DNA of 64,000 nucleotides from NCBI GenBank assembly GCA_020809705.1, contig CP085826.1:2852001-2916000 (forward strand), in the 5' to 3' direction. Below, in pieces: positions 24,200 through 35,683 of this stretch. A model generated the notes under the pieces. That model saw only the letters and a program-made list of their open reading frames with translations, did no database searches and was not told the origin of the DNA. The position numbers and the translations under genes were made by a program. Positions within the stretch are counted from its first letter, which is position 1. Every line of letters starts with the position of its first letter. This DNA comes from Calonectria ilicicola. Its lineage: Eukaryota; Ascomycota; Sordariomycetes; Hypocreales; Nectriaceae.

Positions 24200-24830
24200 C
24201 ACCCCTAGGCTAACGAAGAGCTATCCTGGCCGGCGCACCCCCCCCTCCTTGCTCCCTCGCTAGACGTGTCCCAACCCCGGTCTTGTCTTGCGTCCATCTC
24301 CACCCCATGCTCGCTCTGAACATGTTTTCCTCATGCTGGGCTTGATCGGCTTGCGCCATCGCAGCCAACCATGCTTCGTCATCCGTCTCCCTCCATCCGC
24401 GCCGCTGCCATTCAAACGGCGACCCCTCCGGCTTGCTTGCTGGGGGCCCCTCCACCCTCCATCGCATCGAGCCTATTCCCCCCCCCTCCATCTAAACCAT
24501 CCATTATTCAATTCAAACCCATCCATTCATCCCCATCCCATCCCCCCAGCTCAAGGCAGCCTCTTCGTCCCACTCCTCCTCCCTCTCTAACCATCGCCGC
24601 GGTGCCTTCAAACCCCATCACAGCGATCTTCGTTCGTGCGTCCCCCGCTGTTCTACTGCTTCCTGCCGCTGGGCGCACTAGACCCCATTTTTGCCCCCCA
24701 TCCACAAGACCCATCCATCCATCTTGACGACCTACATACCTTGCCAATCTACTGCCATCTTCAACTTCACTTCAAAGCCTGCTGCCAATCTTGCGCGCCT
24801 CTCAGCCTCGGGAGGCCTTCGTCCACGAAG

Positions 24831-24853
24831 AAGCAAGCAAGCAAGCAAGCAAG
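24831..24853 (+). repeat. (AAGC)n microsatellite
   Basis: Nearly six perfect AAGC units inside the RSC7 upstream region; purine-bearing island in an otherwise pyrimidine-rich strand. Confidence 0.9.
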
Positions 24854-25093
24854 AAAAAGAAACAAGGCGCGCCCGCCTACAGTCTTCCTGCGCGCATCCG
24901 CTTTTGCCTTCTTCCTTTTTCCCAACCCCTCCGCCGGCAGCATCGGGCAGAAGCGCAACGGTCATATTTCTGCTGGGTCCATCTTTTGCGGGGACTGCGC
25001 GCACGCGCTCTCAGGTCGCCCACTGCCCTTCGTTAGGCTTGGCTTTTGCACATCGTCATCGCCCGCCATCGCATTGCATCACCGCAAGGAAGG

Positions 25094-25111
25094 AAAAAAA
25101 AAAAAAAAAAA
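25094..25111 (+). repeat. A18 homopolymer
   Basis: Uninterrupted run of 18 A within the RSC7 upstream region; likely nucleosome-disfavouring and prone to length error. Confidence 0.9.
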
Positions 25112-26876
25112 GCCAAAAACGTCCCGCTCTTCTATTCTATTTCAATTCGCAATATATCTGTCGCGCATAAACGTGCGTCGCAGTCCGCCATCACCGTCTG
25201 TGCTGCGCCGGAGCTTGATCTCGAGCCTTGCGCTACAGACCACAGACGCAACAGGAACTGGCTCGCTTGGAACGAACCCTCGTTTCGGTTCGACAGACAC
25301 ACACACTCACACACGCGCTACGCACACTACACAGGCTGCACACCTCCACCTCGGGAACCGGGGCTTGGGTTTTTGTCATATCGACCAGCTTTCTCCACAT
25401 TCACGCGGCCCTCGGTCGCATTGCACCTCGCAGCCCTCCCAGCAGTCCACTCGGTCACTTGTCCACCCACCCTGTCGTCTCCGCCGCCTCCGCCGCGCCG
25501 CCGACGCCTCCGCTCTCACTGGCCCGCACTGCAGACCTTGGCTGGCCTGGCCCTGCCCTGTCTGTCCTGCCTTGCCTTGCCTTGCCTTAGCAAACCTACC
25601 TCCCGGGTCTTGGTCTGGCCGCTGGCTTCTTTAGTTCCCTGTCGTACCGTTGTCTGTCACTGCCGCGCTATCTGGCTCTGACTGACTGGACCGACTGGGG
25701 TGTCCGCTTCGATTTTTGAAATTTTTCTTTTTTCTTGCTTATAACCCTACCACCTCGTTCTCGGCTGCTGTCGCGACCGCCACAGCCACTTGAGCCATTC
25801 CGCTCCCACATTCCCATCACCTTTTTCGCCCACTAGCTTTTTGGCACCTTGGCACTACCCACTATCCGCCGCCGCACTACCAACTGCGCGTGCGTGCCAT
25901 TGCCCGCTTAGCTCCAGCGCTGCTAGTCGCTACTACAAGGGCTGCTGCTCGTGCACCACGGGCCACCAAGGGACCCCCCCGGTGCACCGCCGCCCACTGC
26001 CCTGCTCGCTACCTACAGTATACTACTGCAACATTCCCACCCCCATCGCAAACCCGTCCCATCCACCATCCATCACCATCGTCCATCCATCCACCACCGC
26101 GATCCATCCACTACCACTACCACCACCTTTGGCCGCCAACCGCTTCACACCCGCTGCTCCAAATCGTCCAACCCTCCATCTCCGAACTCGACACGCGCTC
26201 AAAGACCCTCACCGTCGCGCGCAACCGCTGTTTCGCCCTGCCCGCCTGTGAATTACCCTCGTCGCCCTCGTCGCACAACGCGCTTCGCGCCCGCCGCATC
26301 CCACTCCATCACCAAGCCAAGGTAAACCCATCCACCCAGACATCCATCTGCAGTCCCCCGTTACCCGTTCCCGTCAACTCCTGCCCCCCGTTGCTCTTCC
26401 TTTGCTCTCGCAGCCTTGCGTTGCGTTGAATTCTGTTCGTTGCCTTGCCCCTCGCTGTGCCTGCTTCTTCGCACACTTCCCGCTCGTCGCCGCTTCTGCC
26501 GCCCTCCACACGACGACGCATGCCATCCTCAACCCGCTCCGCCTGCGCCTGGCCCCAACTTTGGATCCACGACTTCAACGCCTGACCTCGAGCTGCGCGA
26601 ACCCTACTCGAGCTTTGGCCCTAACCGGCCGAGTCCCCATCTTGCTGCTCCAGCCGGGTTCTGCTCCCCACCACCCACGGCTCTCTTAAACCCAGCATCG
26701 TCATCCCGCACCTTGACGCGCCATTGCCTGGCGGCCAACCACATGCGCGATTGACACTACTCTCCCGCTTCTCCAACCTTGGGGTTCCCCTCAGTCCAAA
26801 CATCTCTCGACACGTTGCCATCACCATCATTGTCGTCGCCTTCCTCGTCGCTATTGTTTAGCCTGGACGTTCTGTC

Positions 26877-29327
26877 ATGTACTCCGCCCAGCGAAGCGGC
26901 GTTGATAGTGCGACGATCAATCCCGCCGCCCTCAGTTCGCCTGGTAAGTTCTATCATTTCTATTTTGCGATCCGCTGGTCGCGCCCACCCCTCTTCGGCA
27001 ATCGCATCCCACCCATTCCTTCGCTTGCTCCGCCTGTCGCTATTCAGCGTCGGTACTTGCGAAAAAAGCTCTTGGGATATATCTCTTTTTGCCGCGCACC
27101 TCATGAAAGAGCTGCGACGCTTGTCAAGCTTGGAGCTGAGCTCCCTCATGTTTGCGATCCAGCGCGCGCCCTCTTTTGGGCGTCGCAGCTGCCAGCTGCC
27201 TCGCAATTTATTTTGCAAATGCTAATTCAGCTTCAAATCACAGATCCTCCCCATCGCGGCCTCAAGCGCAGTCGGACCCCGGATCTCTACGAGTCGCCAC
27301 AACCCGGTGATGACGGTATGTCGGAGTGGAGCCTGTGTAGCCCGGCGCTGCACTGCGCATCGCGGTGCGCTGCCGCGACGCGCCGGTTGCGACGTCCCGC
27401 GATACTGGCTCTGACTACGATTCCGTGTTACATGTCTTTTTTCGTGCTACACTGCTATCTACACAACCATGCACACTGCACTACTACACTGACAATCGAA
27501 GAACTCCCGCTGACCAACTTTATCTCTCTTGCAGGTGACTCGAAACCGCTTCGCAAACGCAGCAGGCCTATGAAACCAAGTACCGCGGGGAGCATCTCCG
27601 AAGCTCCCGGCCAGACAGGAACCGCAAACATGCCCCAAACGATCCCCCCTCCCCAGACACCGCAGTCGCAGAGCACAACTCTGCCTGCGCAAGCGACTCC
27701 CGCATATACCACACCGACACAGACCGCGGCCCCTCCCAAAACCACGCCGACCAAGTCGACACTCAAAGCGCTTCCCACCGTCCGAGACCACACCACCGAT
27801 CAGCTGAATTCGACCGGCGATGAATACCTCCCAAGAGAGATTGACGAGTTTGGCGAGAAGAAGGTGTCAGGCAACGGCACACTCCAGGGAGGCCGGGAGT
27901 ACAAGTGCAGAACTTTCCTCGTCCCCAACCGAGGCGACAAGCTTTTCATGCTAGCTACCGAATGCGCCAGGGTGCTAGGCTATCGAGACTCGTACCTGTT
28001 GTTTAACAAGAACAGGTCGCTGTACAAGATTATCGCCAGCCAGGCCGAGAAGGACGACCTTGTCCAGCAGGAGATTCTTCCGTTTTCTTACCGTTCCAGG
28101 CAAATCGCAATTGTTACCGCCCGGTCCATGTTCCGACAATTTGGCAGCCGTGTCATTGTCAATGGACGAAGAGTTCGCGACGACTACTGGGAAACCAAGG
28201 CCCGCAAGCAAGGCTTTACCGAAGCTGATCTCGCCGGAGAGAAGCGACCCGGCGCCACCAAGGCTAGAGAGGCTGCCGAAGCCGCGCAGAACAACGTTCT
28301 GCTCAGTGGTGCTCCGCACCCCGAGATTGTCTACAGTAACACACCAGGACCATTCCCAGGCCCTCCGCAGCCGCACCTTGTCCAGCCAGGTATGATTGGA
28401 CCACCACCAGGAAGCACAACAAGAATGCCAGGATTGACACTTGGACCAGACCTCAGTGACTCCAGGACGCGCGGTGACTACTCCGGAATCCTCAAGGGAG
28501 GACCTCGACAGGAGATTACCGGCCCTGCTTACCAAGACCAGACCCGGCCTTCGCCTCTCGGCGATCTCAGCGCTCAAGCCCACCACGCCGCCGAGTTCAA
28601 CCGATCCGTCACGCAGCAGCGCAACATGCGCGGTGACTATATCCAGGAAATCTGGCGACGACCCCACGAGCAGCCCGCGTCCAACCTGACCCAGCAGCAG
28701 CCCGTGGCTTCAAGCGAGAGCACCACCGCTCCTACCAGCCGACCCTCGCACTCACCTCATACTGCCGCAACAGGCATGTCCCAGCCAGGATTGGTATCCT
28801 CACAGAGTCCGCAGATGATGATGACGACGGCGCCCTACACTCAGTCGATCAGCGCCCAGAGCAGCCTGACACAGGCGCCTATGAGAGGTATGGCCCACTC
28901 TCCTCCTACGTCGCACGCAAGCATCCGACCAACACCTTCTCTCCCAGGCTCGAGCAGCTCCATGTCTCAAGGCAGCGGCAGCTACAATTATCAGTCCGGC
29001 CAGAGCATGTGGCCGCAGACGCCTCAGACGCCCCAGCAACACAGCTACGGCAGCTATACCACACAGGCTCAGTCGGCACACCCCTCGCAGTCGCCAGCAT
29101 CCCACCTGCGGCAGCCGAGCTCGGGTCAGATGCAGCCCAACATGCAGTTCCCCGCCATGGGAGGCATGCAGTACGGCGCTGGACAGAGCATGTATCCCGC
29201 CGACCAGACACCTCGGCAGTACATGCCCCAGAGTGCGTCTGGAGGTCCCGCTGTGACACAGGCCTGGTCAGGCCAGCAGCATTCACCCGCGCAGCAGTGG
29301 TGGGCTCCTGGCCAGCAGCCTCAATGA
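26877..29327 (+). CDS. RSC7/SWP82-family chromatin-remodelling subunit (Npl6-like)
   Basis: Inferred exons 26877-26943, 27244-27315 and 27535-29327; 643 residues. Introns are 300 and 219 bp, unusually long here, and both happen to be multiples of three without stops, so unspliced reading also stays open. Exon 2 carries LKRSRTPDLYES. The RSC7/Swp82 domain occupies about residues 143-275, with LFMLATECARVLGYRDSYLL, QEILPFSYRSRQIAIVTARS and FGSRVIVNGRRVRDDYWET. The remaining ~370 residues are low-complexity, rich in Gln, Pro, Ser, Met and Tyr, without a domain. In yeast, Rsc7 (Npl6) and its paralogue Swp82 belong to RSC and SWI/SNF; filamentous fungi usually have one homologue, so complex assignment is left open. 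Nuclear. Confidence 0.9.
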   Translation: MYSAQRSGVDSATINPAALSSPGKFYHFYFAIRWSRPPLFGNRIPPIPSLAPPVAIQRRYLRKKLLGYISFCRAPHERAATLVKLGAELPHVCDPARALFWASQLPAASQFILQMLIQLQITDPPHRGLKRSRTPDLYESPQPGDDGMSEWSLCSPALHCASRCAAATRRLRRPAILALTTIPCYMSFFVLHCYLHNHAHCTTTLTIEELPLTNFISLAGDSKPLRKRSRPMKPSTAGSISEAPGQTGTANMPQTIPPPQTPQSQSTTLPAQATPAYTTPTQTAAPPKTTPTKSTLKALPTVRDHTTDQLNSTGDEYLPREIDEFGEKKVSGNGTLQGGREYKCRTFLVPNRGDKLFMLATECARVLGYRDSYLLFNKNRSLYKIIASQAEKDDLVQQEILPFSYRSRQIAIVTARSMFRQFGSRVIVNGRRVRDDYWETKARKQGFTEADLAGEKRPGATKAREAAEAAQNNVLLSGAPHPEIVYSNTPGPFPGPPQPHLVQPGMIGPPPGSTTRMPGLTLGPDLSDSRTRGDYSGILKGGPRQEITGPAYQDQTRPSPLGDLSAQAHHAAEFNRSVTQQRNMRGDYIQEIWRRPHEQPASNLTQQQPVASSESTTAPTSRPSHSPHTAATGMSQPGLVSSQSPQMMMTTAPYTQSISAQSSLTQAPMRGMAHSPPTSHASIRPTPSLPGSSSSMSQGSGSYNYQSGQSMWPQTPQTPQQHSYGSYTTQAQSAHPSQSPASHLRQPSSGQMQPNMQFPAMGGMQYGAGQSMYPADQTPRQYMPQSASGGPAVTQAWSGQQHSPAQQWWAPGQQPQ

Positions 29328-31352
29328 ACAAGCAAGAGTTCTTCTGCGCTGAATGACATGACCGGATGATTTGACTACGATTGCTTCGTGTTGCTATTTT
29401 GTTCTGCTCTTTCGCACTGACGGGTATTCGACCTAATCACGTCTCTTTTTTATCCTTTTTTTCCTATTCCTATATATTCTTTGCAGTCGGGAGACTCTGA
29501 TCCTCTCTTTGGTCCGAACCCCCCCTTCAGTGTTTCTGGATACCCAAGCATACAGAATGGTGGAGAGGCTATGTGCTTTTTTGGACCGAGTCCATTGAAA
29601 CTGCGTGTAGCATTTGGACTGGATGGAATAGAGGAGTCGGGGGAATTGGAACACGGGTTTTTGTCGGGCTCGAATTGATTCATTTTTGTGCCTTTGATTT
29701 TTTTCCTCTGCCTCTTTTTTTTTTTTTTTCTTGTTTCTTTTTTACTATATCGGAAAGGGGAGGGACGGGGTCAAGCATGGCTCTCATGACACCAGGGTTA
29801 TTATCTTTACCGTTCGCTTCTTCTGCTCATGTTTTTGAGGCATCTTCGGGTTTTGGAAGTCAATTTGTTCAACGCGTTTCGCGAGGATGCGGTTTATCGG
29901 CGGTTCGCTTGTGCGTTCCTGGCGGCCATTTGCATCTTGATATTGCATGGCATCTTTTACCGGGCTTTTTTTGATACCACGTCACCTCTTCAATTCGTTC
30001 TTCTCCTCGACACTTTTCATCATTGGCATTGGAACTGCGTTCCATTATCGGATGAACCTCTCGTCCCTTTATTTCAGCATCACTGTCGGCGGAGCCTAGG
30101 ACTCTTTGGAGGCAGGTGTGATATTGAGGGATACCACGCGCAACTGGGCAGGCTTCTGTTGGCATTTCACGGGCGTAACCAAGCCCGCGACTTGATGGCG
30201 TTGCCGAACCTAGCATGGGTTTGGAGGGTCATGGACTATGTTCCATCGTGTAGCGATGGTTCTTTGCTTGAATTTGGTTCTCGGTACTGATAGTTGGTCG
30301 CTGCTATGAGATCTTTTCTTCATCGCTATATCATTTTTGTTGTGTATGGGTGGGCATGTGGTTCTTGGTCCCTGGGGTTTGTCGCGAGAGAGGTTGGCAT
30401 TGGGATGGGTTGGTTGGGTCAGGCAATACGGAATTCACCTTTTCATATTTTCGAATGCAGTTATTTTGTCCTCTTGATGTCTTTTTCTATTATCTTTTTT
30501 TTACTTTTGCAGAACGGTTCGTCGTCGATTTGTTTACATGTATCCAGGCGATACAAATGATAGGAGGTCTACTGAATTTAATGGTGCTGAACCCTCTTAA
30601 ACTATCTATCTACTCTACTCTACTCTACCCCCAAGTCTTGACAGCATACTACGAATAGATGACAAGCGGCTTTGACATGCTAACATGATTGGCGACTTGA
30701 TTTGACTTGTGCAACCAACCTGCCACTTGTTCGTTCCACGTTCTAATCCGCCTTCCCCTCCCGGCTATCCCAATACATTCACATCAATAAGCCCTTGATT
30801 TCCTGTTGTAACACAACAGTCCTTGCCATGCCCTTCCTCCGGCCGGTTCTCTCCCGACCCGACCTTGCACCCTGGCTTTTAACCGCTGCGGCCGGTTTTG
30901 AATCAGGCAAGTCGGAAGCGGAACGCGGAAATTGCTTCTTCGTGTTGGGAGAAACAGCGCAACACGTTCTCGTATATATGCATGTATTGCATGCTCAGGC
31001 CAGACGTGCTCCTTCTGTTCGATCATTATTGCCATGGTTTACAGAATGCTTTGACCTCGGAACTCGGGCTGCGTCGTGCCAGCACAACGATGGCTGAATG
31101 CCAAGAGAGGGGAGGGGGAAGGGGCTGGCAGGTCTGCAGGAGCGGCATGTGCTACGTTTGATGCGAAATGACATGTCCGTCCATCGAGCGGTTGCTTACG
31201 GGCTGAGGTGTTATCGTGGTGGTGCGGCAAGCCAAATGGCGAACAATGGCAGTGACAAGAAATGGTTGGTAATATGTAATACGGTCTGTAGGCAGTCGTA
31301 AATGTGGCATCTATGATGGCCCGGCCAAGCCAAGGGCATGTGTATTGTTAAC
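29328..31352. other. RSC7 3' flank and intergenic region
   Basis: T-rich on the + strand to about 30550, as expected for a long 3' UTR (T-runs at 29700-29740). An open frame at 29829-30290 (153 codons) looks like chance. TACTC repeats near 30612-30630. Nothing else recognised before the 3' end of DPB4. Confidence 0.45.
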
Positions 31353-32541
31353 TCAATCACTCTCATCCCCGTCCAACGCCTCGTCCGCATCGTCTCTCCC
31401 TTGCTTCTCCTCTAGAGCATCCTGCGTCTCATCTCCGCTTGCTTCGGCCTCTTCCTCCTCGTCTTCTTCCTCCTCCTCATCCTCGTTCTCATCGTCGTCC
31501 TCTGGCACTGCCTCCTCCTCCTCAGTATCGGCATCGTCTTCCTCGGCCTCGGGAGCAGCCGTGGGGTCGACGCGGGCACGCTTGGTGCGGGGTCCCGAAG
31601 CCTCAGACGCAATAGTAGTGTCACCATCAGCCTCGGCGTGCGACGTGTCCGCCATGTCAGTGTCTGCGCCGTCAGACTTCTTGGCACGCACCTTTTGGCG
31701 GTACGAGGTACGCTTCTCCGTCTGGATTGCATTAAATTCTAGAGAAAGGGTCAGTGTGAAAAAAGGACAGCGCTTTCGAGGAATACCAGCTTCGTGGTTG
31801 TAAATTTAAGAAATGAAAGGTGACTCTCTTTAAGTTGAAGAAAGTGTCCAAAACCAAAGGAAGCGTAGGGGGAAACATACTCGCAAACTCAGCTTCTAGG
31901 GGTCCGCGAAGAAACCCGAATTCAGTATCCTCAAGAGCCTTGAAGACATCCGCTGGGGAGACTGTCTTTTTCCCAGCACCGAGAGTATTTTCATTGGCGC
32001 TGTAACAAAATGTCAGTTGGAATCCTCGGCGGGAGCATTGGCGTTACGTACTGTGAAGCCAAGTAGCTGATGAAGACAGTGGCGCTGTTACTCAGGGCCA
32101 GGATGGCATTTCCCTGAATCTGAGTGTTTGGCGGCAACACGCCCTTGGACAGTCTTGTTATTATCGACTTGGGTAGTGTGAGGTCCTTGTCGTCGATCCG
32201 TCAGCAAGCAAATCAATCACATCACATCACATCACACCATGGCAAGTGCTCACCTCGATTGCGACGGCATCATCGTGGCCCTTTGACTTGTCCTTTTCCT
32301 TATCTTTTTCTTTTTCCTTTTCCTTATCCTTGTCTTTCTCTTTCTCTTTATCCTTGTCCTTTTCTTTTTCTTTTTCCTTGTCCTTCTTTTCAGCTGGCGC
32401 AGCCGCCGGTGATGGCTCAACGGCGGGTGTTGCGTCGGCGGGCGTCGAGCTCGACGACTCCTTGGGCTGTGCGTCCTCCACGGGGGCGAAGCGGGCAGTT
32501 GTCACGTCGCTTTTGCGCGACGTGGACTTGCGTGGAGGCAT
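31353..32541 (-). CDS. DPB4: DNA polymerase epsilon histone-fold subunit (Dpb4/POLE3-type)
   Basis: Exons (minus strand) 32254-32541, 32052-32185, 31881-31999 and 31353-31738; 308 residues. Introns are 68, 52 and 142 bp, all frame-consistent. The N-terminal ~96 residues, all of exon 1, end in a KD/KE-rich block (about 50-87). The histone fold follows (about 97-180): LTLPKSIITRLSKG, ALSNSATVFISYLASHAN, TVSPADVFKALEDTEF. Then FNAIQTEKRTSYRQKVRAKK and an acidic E/D tail of ~70 residues. Dpb4 pairs with Dpb3 in Pol epsilon and with Dls1 in the ISW2/CHRAC remodeller, where it helps bind DNA and pass on parental histones. The long charged N-terminal extension is absent from yeast Dpb4, which starts close to the fold. 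Confidence 0.9.
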
Positions 32542-33131
32542 GGCTGAGTGGCAGTAGTGAGGCGGTGGATAAGTGTAGAGTGGTGGTGAGTTGTGGATAG
32601 GGTCCAAAGGGGTCCAATAAGGGAGGCTCTGCGGGGACAGCGGCCTAAAGCGCCCCGAATAGCGAGAGCAGAGACGATTTTGCAGCGATTTCCACGAGCC
32701 TCGGGCGTCAACAGACGCGTCTGAGCTGAGAGCAGCCTGCTCAATTGATGGCGATGACCACTCGGCCAATCCGCGCTAGCTACCAAGGGGCTCTCCCGAT
32801 GCGGTCCCCCAGCTACGGCAACCAGACGAGCCCTCTCGATGCCGTCCAGTAATTGATGCGTCCCAGTGCTCTGCAGCAGTCTTGACGGCGGTTGTGGGCG
32901 GGACAAGAGCAGCGGCAGGCGTTTGGTGATAATGGCTTTTAGTGTAGCAAAGTTGACCTTGAGGTGAGAAGAAGCGCGCGCCTGTGGTCTGTGTGGGTGG
33001 GTGTCGGACGCGATGCCCCGCTGTGAGTGGGTGGAAAGCGCGTTAAGTGGCACACACACACGCCAACGTCCGTCTCAATTACATGGTTGGCATTTTTCGA
33101 TCATCGGAGGGAGCCTCAGAAAAAGGTGAGT
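32542..33131. other. Upstream region of DPB4
   Basis: Divergent spacer between DPB4 and the palindrome-flanked TATA element. No gene recognised. CACACACAC near 33050-33061. Confidence 0.4.
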
Positions 33132-33507
33132 ACTTGATTTCAAGTATTTGATGGTGCAATTACTGCACCAAAAAAACGGGTAGCGCATTTTCTTACAAGT
33201 ATCTGCATTGAGTTATATAAGCCGAGGGGTAGTGTCTTACACCAATGCAACGAATTACATTTCACAGTCCCAACCAACAGCCAACTTGAAATCTTTGTTC
33301 TTCAATCACCTCTGACCACCACCCAGGAACGTCTCAACAACAACAAACTCCCATTATTCATCACCAAGACTCAGACTGCCATGTACCTGGATAAAATTTA
33401 ATGCTCTGTTCAAGTTACACAAGTTAAGAATGCACAATTGTTTTACAGTTGATGTTGCAGATTGATTATAATTGCAGTAGGCAGAAAACAGCCAAGTGCA
33501 TATGCAC
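33132..33507 (+). promoter_or_regulatory. Orphan TATA promoter with three palindromes and CA-rich leader
   Basis: TATATAAG at 33214-33221 is followed by a CAAC-rich, G-poor leader typical of strongly expressed fungal genes and by ATG at 33381. That frame stops after six codons (33399-33401). Upstream are two perfect inverted repeats: TACTTGA-TT-TCAAGTA (33132-33147) and GGTGCA-ATTAC-TGCACC (33154-33170). CAAGTA recurs at 33197-33202. Downstream, GTGCATATGCAC (33496-33507) is a 12-bp palindrome with the same GTGCA/TGCAC half-sites. This looks like a real promoter driving either a lost gene, a short peptide or a non-coding RNA. Confidence 0.45.
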
Positions 33508-35683
33508 CTCCAAAACAAGATGCAACAAGATGCAACATGCCAATTTTGTCCTATTTCAACAGCATCAGTGTCTTGACCTTGTTGATGCTACCCCAACACA
33601 ATGTCCTGCAACGGTCATCCCGACTGGCTTGACACAATCGTGTTCTTTGTCAATCACACACCCTCCCCATCCCCCCTCTCCTCCCCCTCTCATATCGTGT
33701 ATATTGCTCATGCTACTCATCTTGTCCCTGCCATCCCATCGTCGCCGCACCACTATATCGGGCGCCTACTGTCACATTGGCAATTAATCTTGTTAATCAA
33801 ACTCCCAGTCTCCTTCGCGGCTCAGTAACCTCCCTACACGCCACCCCGATGGCCGTGTGATGTGATTCAACGCGCGGTCCCCCTCCCAAGCGCCATGTCT
33901 ACACGTCATCTCCCCTCAGCCGGGCGCACACGGACAACGGATATTGCAGATTGCCGTGCCGCCCCGTACGGGAAATGGGATTCGTGGGGAGAACGAGGAG
34001 GGGGAGGGAGGAATCGGAGATGGATTGTGCACAAAGCTTCATCGAGAAATTGCCCAAGGGAACATCAATACCCGGCTGACACGCCAAGAGATGCTGCAAG
34101 TGTTCCTTCGAGGTTCGAGACACCTTAGCCGGCAACCTCGGGGATTGAATGGATCGACTCGGGACCCGAGAAAGATAACGCCGAAAGGGAAGCCGTCGCG
34201 AGTCCCACCCTCTCTCTCTTTTGCTCCTCCTCATTGTTTTGGCATTTTCCCGCTCATCGCCATCACGGCCTCATTCTCGCGCTCCTTCGGCATTGATCAA
34301 GAAGCTCTCAGACCTCGAGGCAATTTCACAGCCCACACCATCCCCAATGCAATTTGACAGAATAAGTACAAAGTACTTCGTAAAAAAAATTATTACGAGT
34401 TAAAAAAGCTAGGCTCTAGAACGGCCGCAGCCATGATCGGTCTATCGACGGCCTCGATGGCCTGCAGCCACGAAACAGTCCATTCAAAGCCACCGCCCCA
34501 GTCTGCCCGTCCGCCCGCGACAGAATATGCACCTTCTCGTCGACTCAAATTGACTTCTATCGCCCCATAACCCGCAACATTTTCCCATTCGGGCTTGACG
34601 TTGGTGGTGCTTGCTTCTTCGTCCGGCAGTTCCCGCGTGGGGCTTGCCCTGTTTCACAGTTGGATCCCCACCGTAGAACCTCGAGTCTTTATGGGATAAC
34701 ATCTGTCAAAATGCATTTTAGGTCCTGGCGCAATTGGGGGCTGCATACGCTCCATACTCATACCTACTGTACTGAGGGACCGTACTGTACTGCTGAGGGC
34801 TGTGCGATCCGGTCCGGTCCATATGGAAGCGTCGTGGCAAATTCTTGGAATCAACAGTCTTGTTTATTTGCTTTGCTTATTGAACTTTTATTGATGTCGG
34901 CGCTTAGGCTGAGGAAACCCTGCGTTTCCTCGCTGCTAATGCCATTTCTGTCTGTTTCTGTCTGTCTGTGCTGAGTCTTGTATATTTGCAGCTGTCAAAT
35001 CCAGGGACCATCACTTGGCCCTCTTCAACGGCTGTCATCCATGCAGAGGCCATTAAGAGGCCTCTGCCCTTCTCAAACCCCTTGCTCTAAAACCATCATG
35101 ACACTCGGTACAACAAAGAAAAACAAGGAAAATTCTCAGGGTATATCCGTCATTAAACAGGGGCAAGTCATCTAATCCTAGCCATTGGTCTCGCAAGACC
35201 AGCCCTATTGCAAACTTCCATTCTCGACAAGGGCAAAACAACTGGACATTGTCATTTTAAAAGAGAGGTCATAGAAAGAACGTATATTGTGCGCATATGT
35301 AGGTTGCGCTGTTGTGTATTTATGTATGAATGCTTGAGTGCATGCGTACATGTTATCGGTGTCCTCTGTATATCAGAGCAGGGCAGACTCTTCCGAGCCA
35401 ACTGATGGGACGGATTAATTCCAAATGTTCTCATTGGTGACTATTGTGTGCACCGAGTCCATCATAATCTCGTCCCTGGCCCCTGGTGCGTCTGAAACAC
35501 GTCGGGGATCACCTTGGCCCCGCACTTGTTGTAGTGTAGGCTGATCAGAGGGGCCGATCAGGGTGAAACAGGCCGTTGTTGCTGTCAAACCCATCATTAC
35601 TGGTCTGTGATGTCAGATCAGTCGACATAGTAAATGTCGGTAAGTGAAAAGTGTAGGCACTCGTTCCATCGCTCGCCGCATCT
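33508..35683. other. Intergenic, no gene recognised
   Basis: Contains a tandem AAGATGCAAC pair near 33516-33535, CT-rich DNA at 33655-33700, and TCTG repeats near 34950-34970. Frames of up to 137 codons (33944-34357) look like chance. Confidence 0.4.

Larger units (their letters stand above)
24200..26876 (+). promoter_or_regulatory. Pyrimidine-rich leader/promoter of RSC7 gene
   Basis: For ~2.7 kb before the RSC7 ATG the + strand is strongly C/T-rich with few purine runs, the usual strand signature of fungal promoters and 5' leaders. Many short ATG-headed frames are present and would act as upstream ORFs if transcribed. It includes (AAGC)5 at 24831-24853, A18 at 25094-25111, CCTTG repeats at about 25569-25589 and CCATC-type repeats at 26040-26110. 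The length suggests a long 5' UTR, possibly with a UTR intron (AGGTAAAC near 26320), but the transcription start cannot be placed. Confidence 0.5.

Noticed and set aside
24636..26429. Long + frames (332, 211 and 179 codons) before RSC7
   Set aside because: All three frames are Pro/Ser/His-rich because the strand is pyrimidine-rich; this is leader or promoter DNA.
31345..31803. Ser-rich + frame
   Set aside because: Antisense of the acidic tail of DPB4; the poly-Ser comes from reversed Glu/Asp codons.
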